This document shows, piece after piece, positions 13,663-26,800 of a stretch of DNA of 64,000 nt. The stretch is from Trichobilharzia szidati. Lineage: Eukaryota > Platyhelminthes > Trematoda > Strigeidida > Schistosomatidae. Location: NCBI GenBank assembly GCA_944472155.2, contig OX235272.1, positions 90,340,020-90,404,019 of the forward strand, read 5' to 3'. How positions within the stretch are numbered: position 1 is the first letter of the stretch; the number at the start of each line of letters is the position of its first letter. A program made the translations under genes and the position numbers. The notes beneath the pieces are model-generated. The model saw nothing but the letters and a program-made list of their open reading frames with translations. It was not told where the DNA came from and made no database searches.

Positions 13663-14089
13663 TAACAATTATAAAATATAATATTTATTGTCGTTACAAT
13701 AATGGCCAGTTATGCGGAAGATACATTTTTAACGTAGAATAACAGATTAGTTATGAGTGCCAAAATAAATATGGGAATATTTCACACTGTTTATTCAAAT
13801 GCCTATCTGTGCATTGATGGTTTTGGTGAGTTTTCTTGCAGTACATCGTGTTGCAGATGATGCGGACAAGTAAATGTGTAAGTTTGCTACAAAACAATGA
13901 GTGAGAGACGAGCGGCTTCTAAATTTCATTTTTACATTATCTATTGATCATTCCATACATCCTGGGCATGCCTCCCACAAGTCAAATATTCACCACATTT
14001 AACTAGCTTACCGGTCTTAGCCAAGGAGTTTCGGACCGCTTCTTCATATCATTTCCTCTATAGAACTCTAAACAACGATTTTGATTGCT

Positions 14090-14830
14090 GTTCATATATC
14101 AAGCATTAAAACTGGTAGGAATGCTGCCCAGTAATTGGGGTTAGAATGAGATGTCAGTGCGGCCTTCAGTTGTCGATAAAAGCGTTCTATCAACACGTTA
14201 GTCTGATTGTTGCATGCTTTGCAGCGGATTATTTGAGACAACAGGAACTTCGACAAGCTGATGAGAAGTTGTGACTTCGATTGAATTCCTCTTTCAGTTG
14301 TTGTTGCTGTAGGCAGCCCGACCATGGCTACCTTTTGTTGAAGAAAGGCTTTTGAGCGAAAGGAGTATCCGGCCACGAGGGTGTTTCTAAGAGTGGCACT
14401 GTGTTTCTGCTTACTTTTGCTACCTGACATGCCATGCACTCTCTCGTCCACTGCTGCATGCCACTATGTAGGTTTGACCAATACATCTTGCCAAGATTAT
14501 TTTGGCTGAGGCTTTTGCTCCAGAGTGCGATAACGGGTGAAGCTCACTAATTATGGCTTTCCTTATGATTTTACGAACGAAGGACATTGATGGATCTTTC
14601 TTTTTGCGCAGTGTATCGAATCGCCAGAAGATGGCAACTGTTTGAGTTTGGGACCAAGGTTGCTTGCAGTGGGGATAAACTTCAACCCTTTGTCTTTCTT
14701 TTGACTTTCGGCCAGGGCTTTGAAGTCATTAGTGGCTTGCTGCACCGTATTCACGTGCATTCTGGAAAGTGCATCAGTAATACATTTCCCCATCCCCTAC
14801 ACATGTCTAATGTCACTGGTAGATGGTGAT
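14090..14830 (-). pseudogene. Gypsy-type LTR retrotransposon relic (RNase H end and integrase)
   Basis: Minus-strand order fits a gypsy pol: GMGKCITDALSRMHVNTV (end of RNase H, normally a VADALSR motif), then HPLSHSGAKAS (HH part of the integrase zinc finger), then NVLIERFYRQLKAALTS and SNPNYWAAFLPVLML near 14095-14190 (integrase core end). Stops and shifts interrupt it. No LTRs flank it. Confidence 0.7.
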
Positions 14831-15204
14831 GTGCATTCAAAGCATGCGAATACTTTCAATGATCACAGCGATACTTTGCGGAATATATCAAAATTGTAGA
14901 GTAATGTTGCCCCACACGACATAGAACCAACTAAATCCGCACGGTGAACAAGCTGTAGTACACATCTGTGTATTCATCCATATGTTGGTCATGTCGACAA
15001 ATCAAAATCACTACCTATACAGCGCCAATAAACCTGGATTTCTAAGAAATAATGAAGATATGCTGATAGTTGCATTTTAAATCTTACCGAGTCATTCGAC
15101 GGTAATATTAAGCTCCTAAATGCTTCACTCATTTCGTATTCATTATTCAATAGGTAAAAAGAGCCTTACAAATCATAGAGAGGTTACGGTTCATAATTAG
15201 TTGC

Positions 15205-15418
15205 TTATCTCGTCCTTCCGAATGCCTTTGAATGACTGTAGCGTTCTGTTTTGAACAGACCATACAAGAACAGGCCATTCGAATATAGTGCAGCGGCCAC
15301 GCTCTGATCCCGTGAAAATCCCATTTCCACAATTCGCCTCATCGGTTCAGATATATAAGTTGATTGTTGGAGCAGTAGTGGATGGATCTCAAATGAATTC
15401 ACGAATTTCTTCAGTTCC
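15205..15418 (-). other. Orphan exon-like open frame with a UBA-like segment
   Basis: On minus, a good acceptor (AATTGTTTAG) precedes an open frame from 15418: ELKKFVNSFEIHPLLLQQST, then ISEPMRRIVEMGFSRDQS, then VAAALYSNGLF. The MxxIVEMGFSRDQSVAAL pattern is like the first helices of ubiquitin-associated domains. A GTCTG donor after LFLY is possible. I find no partner exons within the spacer. It could be a real exon of an unfound gene, a captured exon or chance. Confidence 0.35.
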
Positions 15419-15529
15419 CTAAACAATTACGAATCAGAATTACAGTAGCACTACGTAAAAAACGCCATGGAGATCACTCTTCGACTACGTTGTTTTTATC
15501 CTTATACTGAATACGTAGGCGTTGACAAC

Positions 15530-15580
15530 CGGTAGTAACATTACTGTTCGATTTAAGAAAAGCATTTGAGTGAGATAGTC
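15530..15580 (+). pseudogene. LINE reverse transcriptase scrap
   Basis: Plus-strand LFDLRKAFE, like RT motif A, ended at once by a stop. The surrounding 15580-16890 holds nothing I recognise. Confidence 0.3.
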
Positions 15581-16889
15581 AGTAGGTTCCCTCATGTTCA
15601 TGTGAGTGTTGAGGTTAAGATCCACAGACAGATCAATGGTATGATGGCGGCGGGCAAACATCCACTGAATTTGAATCTACATGGTTGCGGTACAACGCAC
15701 CCTGAACACTGAGAAACTTGTAAACCATTATTTCACATAGAGATGTAGGGAAAAGGGATATTTTAGGAAGCTCACACTTTCAGTTACTTATTTTGGACTT
15801 GAAATTACGAGCGACTTTATTGCATATCCCCTCAATGACGTTTGTCTCGATGTTGCTATTGGTTTCAAGTGGCCTTGGTTTCGGGGCGAGATTTAACTGA
15901 TATAAATTGTGATTTAATAGACATATCTCAGGCTCATACGTGAAAGAAAGTTATTATCCTGTAATAAGGATAAGTTGTTCAGAAGGTAAGGAGGACGTTA
16001 TTTTTCAGTTTATTTGTGTACATACTATTGTGCACCGAGTTGCATTGAGTTTTTAGTGCAACTGTATGTAACTGCATTAACATAAAGTGAAACATTAGGA
16101 ATGCTCCTGTTTCTAGAACAAAAACATTATTATCATTAAATTTAGTAATGAAGAATGGAATTTCTTTCACGTCAGTGTTACTTTATTGAAGTTGTAATCT
16201 GTGTAGGCCCTTAAAGGAATTAATTCGGCATGGAGAACTCCTATGTAAACCGAAAGTGGTTATAGTTTAGTAAATCTTACGGACTTCCTGTATAAATCTG
16301 ATATTTTTCAAGTGTATATTTCAAATCTGCTGGAGTATTCAGTAAAGTAAAAGTTGTGGTGCATGATTCCAAGACTTGTTGTAGTCATTGGTATTGCCAG
16401 GATACCACTTACTCGTTTTATGCAACAGAAATATACAAATCTCGCTTTATTGAGGAAACACTATAATGCCTGCAAAAGTATTGCGTCAGTTAGTGAGTTT
16501 CACAAATTCCACAGAATGTTTCCTATTCAGTGATTACTGTTTGCGAATTATCCGAGAAAACACATTTCCAATTGGGATGTAACACAAGGCTGAATTCTTA
16601 AACTGTCATCCTTATATCGTTTCAATCCAATCACACATATGAGTAGGATAGTCTATAAATGACTTTAGAGACTTATCATCATCATCAGCTTACAGTTTGC
16701 TGATGATACTGTACACCTAGACTATGAGAAGTAACCCCTGACACTGGAAAATATGAAAAGAATACTGGTGTTTGATTATAGGTGTCTGTGTTCGATCTCA
16801 TGATTAAAGCAGTATAATATGGCGATTGCTCTTGAGGTTACGCATAAAGTGTTAGGTGAGGAGGGTAACTTAGTCTTCAAGGTTGGGAA

Positions 16890-16995
16890 GCTGAATAGGT
16901 TGAGATGGCTATAACGCGTGATTGCATACCAAGCCATCGCCTTCCTCGAGGGATAATGTTAGCCAGCACATGTTAAGGTTCAAAATGTGTTTGGG
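16890..16995 (+). mobile_element. LINE 3' fragment, same family as 45.4-45.9 kb
   Basis: GGTTGAGATGGCTATAACGC then CCAAGCCATCGCCTTCC is the plus-strand version of the [17 protein letters not shown] block that is clear on the minus strand at 45.8 kb. From 16995 to about 17650 nothing is recognised. Confidence 0.45.
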
Positions 16996-17654
16996 TCGGT
17001 CGAATGAAAAACTGCTATTGGTTCCTAAAATCGTTTACAGTCAGCTAGAAGAACTACTAGATATATGTCTGCAAGTCTTTGTTTATGGCACAGATGCATT
17101 CACTCTGTGTAATCTTGGAGTCGTAATATACGCCAGTGTAAAAATAAGTATTGACTGCTATCAAACTAATCTTGTTCATTGCATTGAGAAATTAGATCTC
17201 CATAACTCGGTTTAAAACTTAAATTACGTAAATCGTTTGCGTGTGGCCACACATCCTTGTAGAATTCTTCACGACACGAACCGTTAACTCAGCGTGCATC
17301 ACAGTAACTTTGTGATCAGTATGCCCCTAACGTCGCCCTAGTACAAAAGAGAGAATGTATTGTCTATGTCTATTCAAGGGTTCATTCGGTGGTCGAGATA
17401 ATGACGAATAAAACGCATAAAGACAGGTAAATATACTCACAACACACTTGGTTTTTCGAACGCGACCTGTCTGAAGCAGTTCTTATTTGGAATCCGGCGG
17501 TAGAAATTAATGTATAAACCGACAAAGACCGGTTGTCGGGAGGCTGTGCCAGTCTCATAAATACGTCCGATCACTTACGCGCGGAACATAGAACAGTGCC
17601 AGTTAGCAATCGACATTCAATAAGTCCGTAATTCTTTGACGATAGCTGTCAGCA

Positions 17655-18690
17655 CCTCAGTACCACATCAGGCTATCTGTTCTGAGACAGTGCGCCGAAG
17701 CTGTCTGTAGGCCCTTATGCGAGTTGTCCCAACACTCGATGGATTCAGGGAATTTGACGAGGGAGTGGAAAAGAGCTATTCTTTCTCCATTATGGATAAG
17801 ATTTTATTTTGATAAATCACACAGTGTTGTACAGTAATATTAACCGATGATGTACAGTAATATTGACTGATGATGTCATCAGTTAATATTACTGTACAAC
17901 ACTGTGTGATTTATCAAAATAAAATCTTATCCATAATGGAGTTATGCTCTACCACAGTGCCGAAGTTTTATACTTATAGCTATTCTTTCGCCTATCTTCA
18001 AGGGTGGGGACAGGCGAAATGCCACCAGTTATAAACCAGTAGCACCACTCCCAGTGGTATCAGAAGTACTGGAAAGTATAATTCATGATCACATCAGGGA
18101 GCACCTCGATAGGACTAATAGATTCCATGAAGCACAACATGGTTTCAGGGAAGGCAGATCCTCTGTAACAAACCTACTTTCAGCTTGAGACGATTGGGCA
18201 CTATTCTGGGATATGAATGTTACAATCCATGTGGTCTTCCTTGAACTTATCCTACAGAAAACAAGTCAGGCAGTTAGCCGCTTATGTCATGGTTGAATGA
18301 CTACCTGGATGAAAGGAAATTCTGTACTAAGGTCCGATCATCCTGGCACAGCTTGTCATCAGGAGTGTCGAAAGGCTGTATCCTAGGGCCACTGATGCTC
18401 CCGAATTTTGTCAATGACATACCATGCAGTCTAAGCCACCCAATAAAGGTTTGGAGAGCAATAAAATGTTCGGAAGAGTCAGATATGCCGCAGACTGACC
18501 TAAGGCTTCTGGAAGACTGGACGGTGGCAGTGGTGTCAATGGCCAGGTCTAACTGCACTGGACTTAACGCTGTCCTTAGAAGACCTTCAGCAACAATGTG
18601 CAATAACCAACGCGAAAAAACAGAACACAGATTGGTGACTCGAGAATCCTTTATTGTTGCACCAATATGGAACCAACCATAAGGTTATTA
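17655..18690 (+). pseudogene. CR1/Jockey-type LINE reverse transcriptase, split by a PLE insertion
   Basis: Translation resumes cleanly across the insert: EWKRAILSPIFKGGDRRNAT, SYKPVAPLPVVSEVLESI, HEAQHGFREGRSSVTNLLSA, then after a deletion LSWLNDYLDERKFC, SGVSKGCILGPLMLP, NDIPCSLSHPIKV, QTDLRLLEDWTV. RT motif B is degraded (SGVPQGSVLGP expected) and the YADD box is deleted. Dead copy. Confidence 0.8.
17785..17977. mobile_element. Short inverted-repeat PLE terminal insertion with 11-bp target duplication
   Basis: Starts CTCCATTATGGATAAG and contains the same 3' terminus again as CTTATCCATAATGGAG at about 17926-17941, making two arms of about 70 bp. AGCTATTCTTT flanks it at 17774-17784 and 17978-17988; the LINE frame is continuous once one copy is removed. 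The terminus matches the 3' end of the PLE at 28310-29128. Confidence 0.85.
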
Positions 18691-20094
18691 TACACAAAGT
18701 CTAAGAATAAATGTCATAACAATTAATGACAGTAGTATCGGTGACTCCCGCCAAAATATGGAGTTAGGTTTGAGTAAACAACCATGAATTGATCGTTCAT
18801 TCTTCAACTACATTGACACTCCCCGGCAAAAAAGAGATCCATCCTTTTTTCCATCACGACCAATACACGTTGACCTGGATGCCAGTGCGAGAACCTGGGC
18901 CACAAGGACAAAGCTGAAATGGAAAACAAACAGCAAAGCCAACACACCACAGGCATACCCACAGCACAATCTCACTCGTCGACGACGACCTACGCCTTCC
19001 AGTTAAAGGCATTCCCTTGACATCTTGCAACACAATCGCCACTTGCTAGAATGACTCTTGCAGAAAGCAACATGACCATAACAGCGCCTCATGATACTCT
19101 TCGCACAACCTCTTATCTATTCAGTGCCAATTACCACTGCTATCACTTGTCATTCATTCTGCCTCAGTCCTAGTAACGGTGACGTATGCAAGCCTCAGTC
19201 GTCTACACTCTCGCTCCCTAGCGTGTGGGACCACAGCCTAAATCGAAACATTCATTCTCAATCATTGATTCCACAGCTAATCCTTGTCTACGTGTGCATG
19301 TCATTCTTAGCACTAGCCTCCCCATCTGCTGTCTTTAACATCAATCAATTCATTCACAGATGTAGAAGACTCGAAACAACTTCAGAAGTAAGCACGGCGA
19401 AAATTTTAACAAAATTATACAAAACAACAAAGCAAAACAACAAGTAAACAGAGTGAATCGAAAAACACCAATTGATATGACACACCATACATATATACAA
19501 ACAGTACACATAACCTCGCAGACCTCCTATCATCTATATCCTCAACTCTGAATGGTGACACGCCCATGACACTGTATCGTGGCATATAGATGACTAACAA
19601 ACATACGACATATATGACGAACCAAGCGAAGGCACAGAGTAATTTACACCCGCTTCTTTTCGCTGAGATTTTGCCGTCCCTGGAACTCCCTACTGTAAGG
19701 CATGGTAAGTTCGGCGGTTTTCTAATGTTCAAACTATACTTGTCTAATTTCAGGTTGTCTACAAAGCGTGGAGGGATTGGTCGCCCAAGACGAGGCAACG
19801 GATGACCAATAGGAATGCCCCTCCCTCTCATCTAATTGTATTATGATTGGCTGTAAATATAGTCCTTGACCTTGAGTCTTCGTTCTTACTAGCACTCGGC
19901 ACTTGTGTGATCACCCTACTAACGTGCGCTTTGCTCTATGTTTAAGATCACTGCTTGACGAGTGGGGTTACACTCTTGGCAGATGTAGCTACAACACCGT
20001 CTGTGGAAACGAAGGCTAGGCAGTCACTAAGTGACACAAGAACTTTGTCAAAACGGCCTGTCCGCTTAAGATCTCATATACTTTTAATGGGTGG
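18690..20094. other. Unrecognised spacer
   Basis: No confident gene. The long minus frame 19415-19831 is hydrophobic and arginine/proline rich without a known motif. A minus-strand AATAAAGGATTCTCGAG near 18635-18650 looks LTR-like, but I could not find paired ends. Confidence 0.4.
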
Positions 20095-20312
20095 ACAACT
20101 AAATTGTTTTATATTTTTTATTTTTATTTTTGATTACAGCTTGATTCCACACCGTATTTTTTGGTACAGGTATGGAATTTTCAGCATGTGATATCGGTAG
20201 CCCAAATTTTGCAGGCCGACCACAGATATCAGGTGTGCGTCGGCAGGGGATCGAACCCCGGACCATGTGCATGGTCGGCGAGAGTCCTAACCACTGTGCC
20301 ACCGACACACTT
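20095..20312 (-). repeat. tRNA-derived SINE, tail type B
   Basis: On minus: GTGTCGGTGGCACAGTGGTTAG, box-B GGGGTTCGATCCCC, closing CGACGCACAC, then tail type B (GGTCGGCCTGCAAAATTTGGG ... ACCAAAAAATACGGTGTGG). Same unit as 30450 and 57865. Between its end and 20851 is the 5' flank of IFT70, with no recognised promoter element. Confidence 0.75.
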
Positions 20313-20850
20313 TTTTACTTTTTCACATTCTCTCTTGTTTAACTCTCCTGACTATTCCAAATATTGCGTCCCTTACTATTATTATTGATATTATATACAC
20401 ATATATATCAATTTCGAATTTCGTTAGCTGTCTGTTTTTATGTTTTCTTTATTTCTTTTTCTGTCTTTTATTCTGCATAGCCTACTCTAGTTATATCTGT
20501 TATTATTATCTCTTTTCTTTTGTCATTGACACCGGACGAATAACTAGTGAAAGGATCAGCTTCATTCACAGTAGCAACACTGTCTTAACACACCGTATAC
20601 TACAAACAACGCATAAATAATCTCATCACCCGTCAGTGTAGAGTCAACCAAAGCCAAAACAGTCTACTGGAGGGACGAACTACGCAGAAGTTTACAGAAG
20701 CCCAGGAACATTTGCCTCACAACCAAGAAGCGAGCACAAAGAAATCAAACTGGTTTACGCCAGCTCGTGAAAACGATATTGAATATTGAAACACTTGGTT
20801 TTGTTTAAACCTGTGAACCTTAGTAACACCTCTTTGACGCTTACGAAATT

Positions 20851-23800
20851 ATGCAAATTAGAGAAGGGGAATTCACATCAACCATATATGGAGCGATAAA
20901 AGATGAGAAGTATAAGGAGGCCATAAATATCCTTAACCAACAACTACTGAGTCATCCAAGCAGCCGAGCTGCACTTTCTCTTCTTGGTTATTGTTTTTAT
21001 CAGTTACAGGATTTCGTTAGTGCTTCTGACTGTTATGAGCAGTTAACTCAGCTATTTCCTGAAGTGGATGAATATAAATTTTATTTTGCCCAGTCACTGT
21101 ATAAGGCAGATTTATTCCAAGCCGCATTAAAAGTATGTTTCTATTTATTTTAGCCGATACTCAACAATTAAATGCATGTGAGTAGGTCAGAGTTAAACTG
21201 TAGCAACTACTTTGATTGAACTTGAAACTCACCGAGCAGCTTATCAGGGTTAAGGAGCAGTAGAAATTACAAAATTTGTAAGAAAGGTGACCATAGATGA
21301 TGGTGTTATGAAATCCGCTTATATTCTTGATTATGCTCTTCAGTCTACCCGAAGTCGCAATCCACCCCCCCAAAACCGGTTATCTTTTCAATCTTATCAC
21401 GCGTGTGTATGCTTTATTTGCCTCAATTAGTCTATGATTCACATAGTACTGAGCGCTTTCAAAGAGAAACTAGATCTCTGCAGAGATATATATCGCAAGG
21501 ATTAACATAGACAATAAGAGCTTTCTGTCCTTATAATTTGATGCTGAATCAAATGCTCTATCTTCTTGAGACTCGCTAAGCAAATCCGGAACATAAGACA
21601 TGCTCTGATTTGTTGATACTACCTGAAACTCATTAGTTGTCAGATGTCATGTCATGGAGTGGCTGCTATAGTTAAACTTCGTTGTGAATAATAAGCAGTC
21701 TTTCCATTAACAAAATATGACATTTAAATCAATGTTTGGTTTATGTATTTGAGTCATGTTTCATGCTCTGAACCCTTTTGTTTATAAGTAGCTCTCTATC
21801 CAACTTATATAACTCCTACTATTTAAGGATGTGGACATTTGATCAAGTTATCTACAGATAATGCTTTCATTATGTAATCTGATGGGGGTTTCAAGGGCTT
21901 ATGTCTTTATTTTATGGATGAATTTTCGGATGTTTTTGACACTACTGTGATTGAAGAACTCTCCCGGAATTTTCTCTCGAATGTCAGTTTTTAGAAGGAA
22001 GCATCAGTTAAGACAACTTGGACAGTAAATCATTATTTAAAATACGTTATCCTGGTATAATCCACCTTTTGCTCAGCATTATTTCACTGAATAACATTTA
22101 AAATCATTTCTTTTAAAAGTGCTCATAAGTTCTATAAATAATTTCAGTCCTCAATCTGTAGACCCACCTCAGGGAGAAATCATTGTTTTAAATCACACCG
22201 CAATGGGATATTGAGTATGTAAGATGATAGCTAACAATGACTGTCAATTCTTGGTGCCCGAGGAGTGCAGGTCTAGGTGTAGATTTAATCTGGCAATTAC
22301 TAGGGGCATGATCGCAGTGCTAGGGGAAGTCAAGTGCTAAAATGCTTAGTTTTCATTTGGAAACAAGCAGATGTTATAATAACGCTGATTGATTGAGTAC
22401 TAAATATTCACTGGTATACACGAAATATAAACATAATAAACGCTAACTTATCACTCGTTTTGTCTATCTTCAAAATTCTCTAGAGTAGCTTATTTGGTTA
22501 GTTTTCGTTTTATTCATTCAAGTATCTCATTATTTTCTCTCGCTTTATAAATTCTTATCTCATATATCATATATCCACATAATAAATTGTTTTATCTAGA
22601 TAACTTTTCCGTCATTTACAGTGTACTGATTTTCTTCAGGGAAGACATTACTAATAGCACTAAAGATGTGGTAACAAACTTATTTCAGTTAAAGCTATGA
22701 GATCTTCTTACCTGCATGTGCGATTACGTGAGCATTTACACAAACTGTCTTTTTTCCTCATGCCATTGTTATATGACATCTCCAGTCTCTTAGTTTTTAA
22801 TAGGATTACCGCATTTCACTGTTTTTAAAAAATAAAGAACACCAAAGCTAACCTTCTTAAAGGAAGCTATAAAATTAAATTTTAACTGACTACAGCCCCT
22901 ACGGGTTTGTCCGATGTGCGAAAACAATCTCTATGCTGAAATTGTCATGATCAAACGGTGGTTATTTACGTCTTACTCAACATCATTCAAATCACTTTCA
23001 TCTCGTAAATATCTAATAAATATTTTTTCCCCTTTTTTGAACTGCTGACAGGCTGCAGCTCAAATTGAAAATCCAGATTTCAAGGAAAAATTGATCAAAT
23101 TACAAGCTGCTATACGCTATGGTGAAGGAGATTTAGCTGGTTCGCGCAGTTTAGTTGAACAAACCTTTTCTGGTGACCCTGATTCAATTATCAATCTTGG
23201 CTGCTTATTATATCGCGAAGGTGATTATCAAAAGGCATGCCAACAGTTTCAACAAGCAATGCAAGTAAGTTACTTTGAACATTTTTTTTCAGGCTTATAC
23301 TGATCTCTAACAATTTGTTGTTGTCGTTTATCCCCCAGTATTTGAATGTTGACCAGTCGTTGTCATTCTACATATAGTCTTTAAAGAAAATTTATGAAAA
23401 ATTACTGTGTATGCAGTTGCGATGATTTTTTTAACTATTCGAATAGTTATTACGAAGATTCTAATTAGTCGATGAGTTTGAATCTCCATTCTCGAGATAG
23501 TAGAGACATATTATTCATGTCCATCTCAGTATTTTTCTCAGCAAACACTCTAGTTTAAATTAAGACTGGGTTATGTAAAGGACATGAACTAATCCACAAA
23601 CTCTGTCACTTTAGGATGGCGCATTTTAGGAAGTATTGACTACTGGGGGGATGGTCTTCAGGACTTTAAAAACAAGTTATTTATGATTTTTCCTGATATG
23701 AGTCGAAATCCATAACAGTGACACGATTGTGTTTACTCACTACAACAGTTGAAAATATAAATGCTGTCAGTACTTTATTGACACTTTTCACAACACTTTT

Positions 23801-26800
23801 TAAAAATCTCCACTCAATTTTTACTCTTTCGAAGTGAGACAACTTCAAATAAAGCATTAATATATCTCCTGAAGAAAGTTAGTCTGTTAAGTGATCGGGT
23901 TTCACAACCATTAATATATCTCATTTATGAGTTTGTTTTAGAGAAATCATAAATCGCTCATATATCAGACTCAGTGCTTTTACTCGGAATATATTACTGC
24001 TCAATAAATAATCTGAGGACATTTCCAGGTGCTGGTTTCGCAGGGCCTTAACTGATTTCAGTTTAGATCACTGGAGAACCACTGACAACCAGCAAGCACT
24101 GGATAGTTGTCTCATCCTATTTTTGGATTCTTCATCAGTACAAATCCATGATCCTACGTAAAATTGAACACAGGACCTTCAGGTTATGAGACGAGACCGG
24201 TAGTCGATCAGCCGCTGTAACATAATTTAATGGCATATGAACTTTAAATTTTTCCAGTTTGTGATTTATAGCACCACTGCCAGTCAGTGTCATTGGCGAG
24301 TATCTGCCCTCACACTTGGTCTAGTAGACCTCGCGAGAACTCCAGACACTTGTTATTATTCTCTTGGGTTCCAAGTAGAACATAGGGCTTCAACAGCAGA
24401 CCTTCTTTTTGTCCTCTTCTCTGAAGTCCTCTTCAGCAGGCATCACGACTGCCCACAAGCTTTTATCTACTCTTCCTCACGTGGTCCCCTTCATCTCATC
24501 CTCAGAGCCATGCCCAGCTCTTCGTTTTCTATTCGACTTCTACTGAAGGGGCCAACTGGCACGCGATTTCACTCATTGGTCTCATAAGCCTATATCCGAT
24601 CCATTTCTATTTCCTTGGGAATATTTATTGAGCAGTAGGTTCTTGTCTGGTTCGTTCCCAGAGTTCCTTGTTGCTAATCCTTTCTAGCTGGCCACTTGAT
24701 ATTCATTATGGAAGAAAATGTTGATAAAAGTCTGCAGTAGCCTATTAGGATTGCATTGTGTGACGCTCCAGGTTTCTGACCCATATAGAAGAAGTGAATA
24801 ACTTAACATTGGTGTTGAAAATCCGAATTTCGTTCTTTATGCTGATTTGAGTGTAGGAGATTTCCAAACCGATTTCACAGCGATTAAGGTCAGTCTTGCC
24901 TTTCCGATTCTGGCTTTGACATCTTCATCCGTTCCGCCTGCAGTTGAAACGATGCTGCATAACTAGGTAAGTGAAGGAAGTAGTCTCTTTCAGATTACAT
25001 CTGTTGATAATGATTGGTGCTTGTTGGTGTTGTTGATGGCTGATTATTTTGATCGTCTCCGTCATTTCTATGTTTACTTGAAGTCCTATCCTTGCAGCTT
25101 CTTCTACCAGTCAGTTAGTAATGGGCGTCACGTAAATATTACATTTTGATGTTATTTCTCATTGACATGGGTGAATGTTTACAATGACTAAAATATAGTT
25201 GGCATGGAAATGGTATTTATTTAAATACAAATTCCATTCGATATTTAAACACTAAGCGCATATTTTTAAAACATTCACTCGAATTTTAAACAAAACAACT
25301 ATTTTCATCCACATGTATTTCTTGTTTTCTTTTTTAAAAGACTGTTGGTTTCCAACCAACACTTGCTTATAACATGGCACTGTGTCATTATCAGATGAAA
25401 CAGTATGCTCAGTCTTTAAAATATATTGCTGATGTTATTGAACGTGGCATTAGAGATCACCCGGAACTCGGTGTCGGTATGACTACAGAAGGCTTGGAAG
25501 TACGTAGTGTTGGAAATACTCTAGCTTTACATGAAACAGCTTTGATTGAAACGTTTAACTTAAAGGTAAATTTAGATGGTGATTATCTGCTTTTATGCAT
25601 TATTTGTTTATGTATATTTACTGACTTCATCTGTTTGTTTCACTTAAATATTAATGCGTAGTTGACAGACTTGATTAACAAGTTATACTTAAGTCATAAC
25701 TGATAAATAACATAATTTAGTTGTCCAGTGAATAAGTTTCAAATATCTTTAGTCATTTGTGCTCATTTAACCACTCATGTGGTTCAGGGTTCGATCCCTT
25801 GCTGACACATTCTTAAACCTTTCTAAGCCAGCATAAAGACTGGTAAAGAGGAAAGGCTGGGCGTGAGACTAGCAATCCCAGATCTTAAAAATGACACCAC
25901 TACTACTGAAACTTTATAGCTCAATCTTGAAGCCCTTCGTTCCACTTAGAACGCAAAGGAGTAAAATAAAAAATAAGAAATTTAACTTTATTACAAGATT
26001 CTTCATTTTCCACTAGACTAGTTCCGCTGACACTAAGCAATGCCATCGTTGGACTTCGGTTGTAATGACAGAATACAAGAGCCAGGCAACATATCCTTCA
26101 TTGAGAAAATCAAGAGGTATTTATAAATTTTTATGTACATTATTATTAGCGTTATTGTTAGCGGAGAAGCAGCCTCTTCTGATTGGTTGTTTTTTTGCTG
26201 AACGTTATTTTGTACTGCTTGTGACCATTTCTCAGAAAGTTAAGCCATATATCTGTAAATCCTATCTGCACACGTTAAGTTCGCCATGATTGGTTGGTGA
26301 GTTCCTCAAGGTTAGGATTTGTTATCGTTTTTCTCATGACCCTGATTCCGGATGTAACACTGACGCAAATTGTTGTTTACAATTTTGGCTTGTTCGCAGA
26401 CAGCTTTCTCCACACGGTTATAGAAATGAATCTCATACTACACCATTGTGAGTAATAATGGACAGAAAAGACACTAGTGTGGAGGTTTGAGAAGTGTATT
26501 TCTAGACTTTTTGAGTGCGTTAAATGTTTTTGCTAAACAAGTGGGGCATGAAAAATACACCCATAATTATGTGCTGCATATGGAGTAAATAATGTCTCCA
26601 AATTTATTCCACACTATCTGTAAATAAATTTTACAATCTTTAAAAGCCATTCATTCTCACTGCAATCGCCTGACAGAACTAGGTGAAGTATTAGAGGTCG
26701 TCCTGCTTAACCCATGAAAAATAGATATCTTATTCATTGGTTTCTAAACATTCTTTTTCATTCTTTCTTATTCGAGGAGCTAGTGAAAAAAACACACACA

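Noticed and set aside
19415..19831. 138-codon minus-strand frame with hydrophobic stretches
   Set aside because: No family resemblance, hydrophobicity comes from T-rich sequence, no start context.
18600..20090. Possible LTR element suggested by AATAAAGGATTCTCGAG on minus
   Set aside because: No paired terminal repeat, primer site or coding region could be found.
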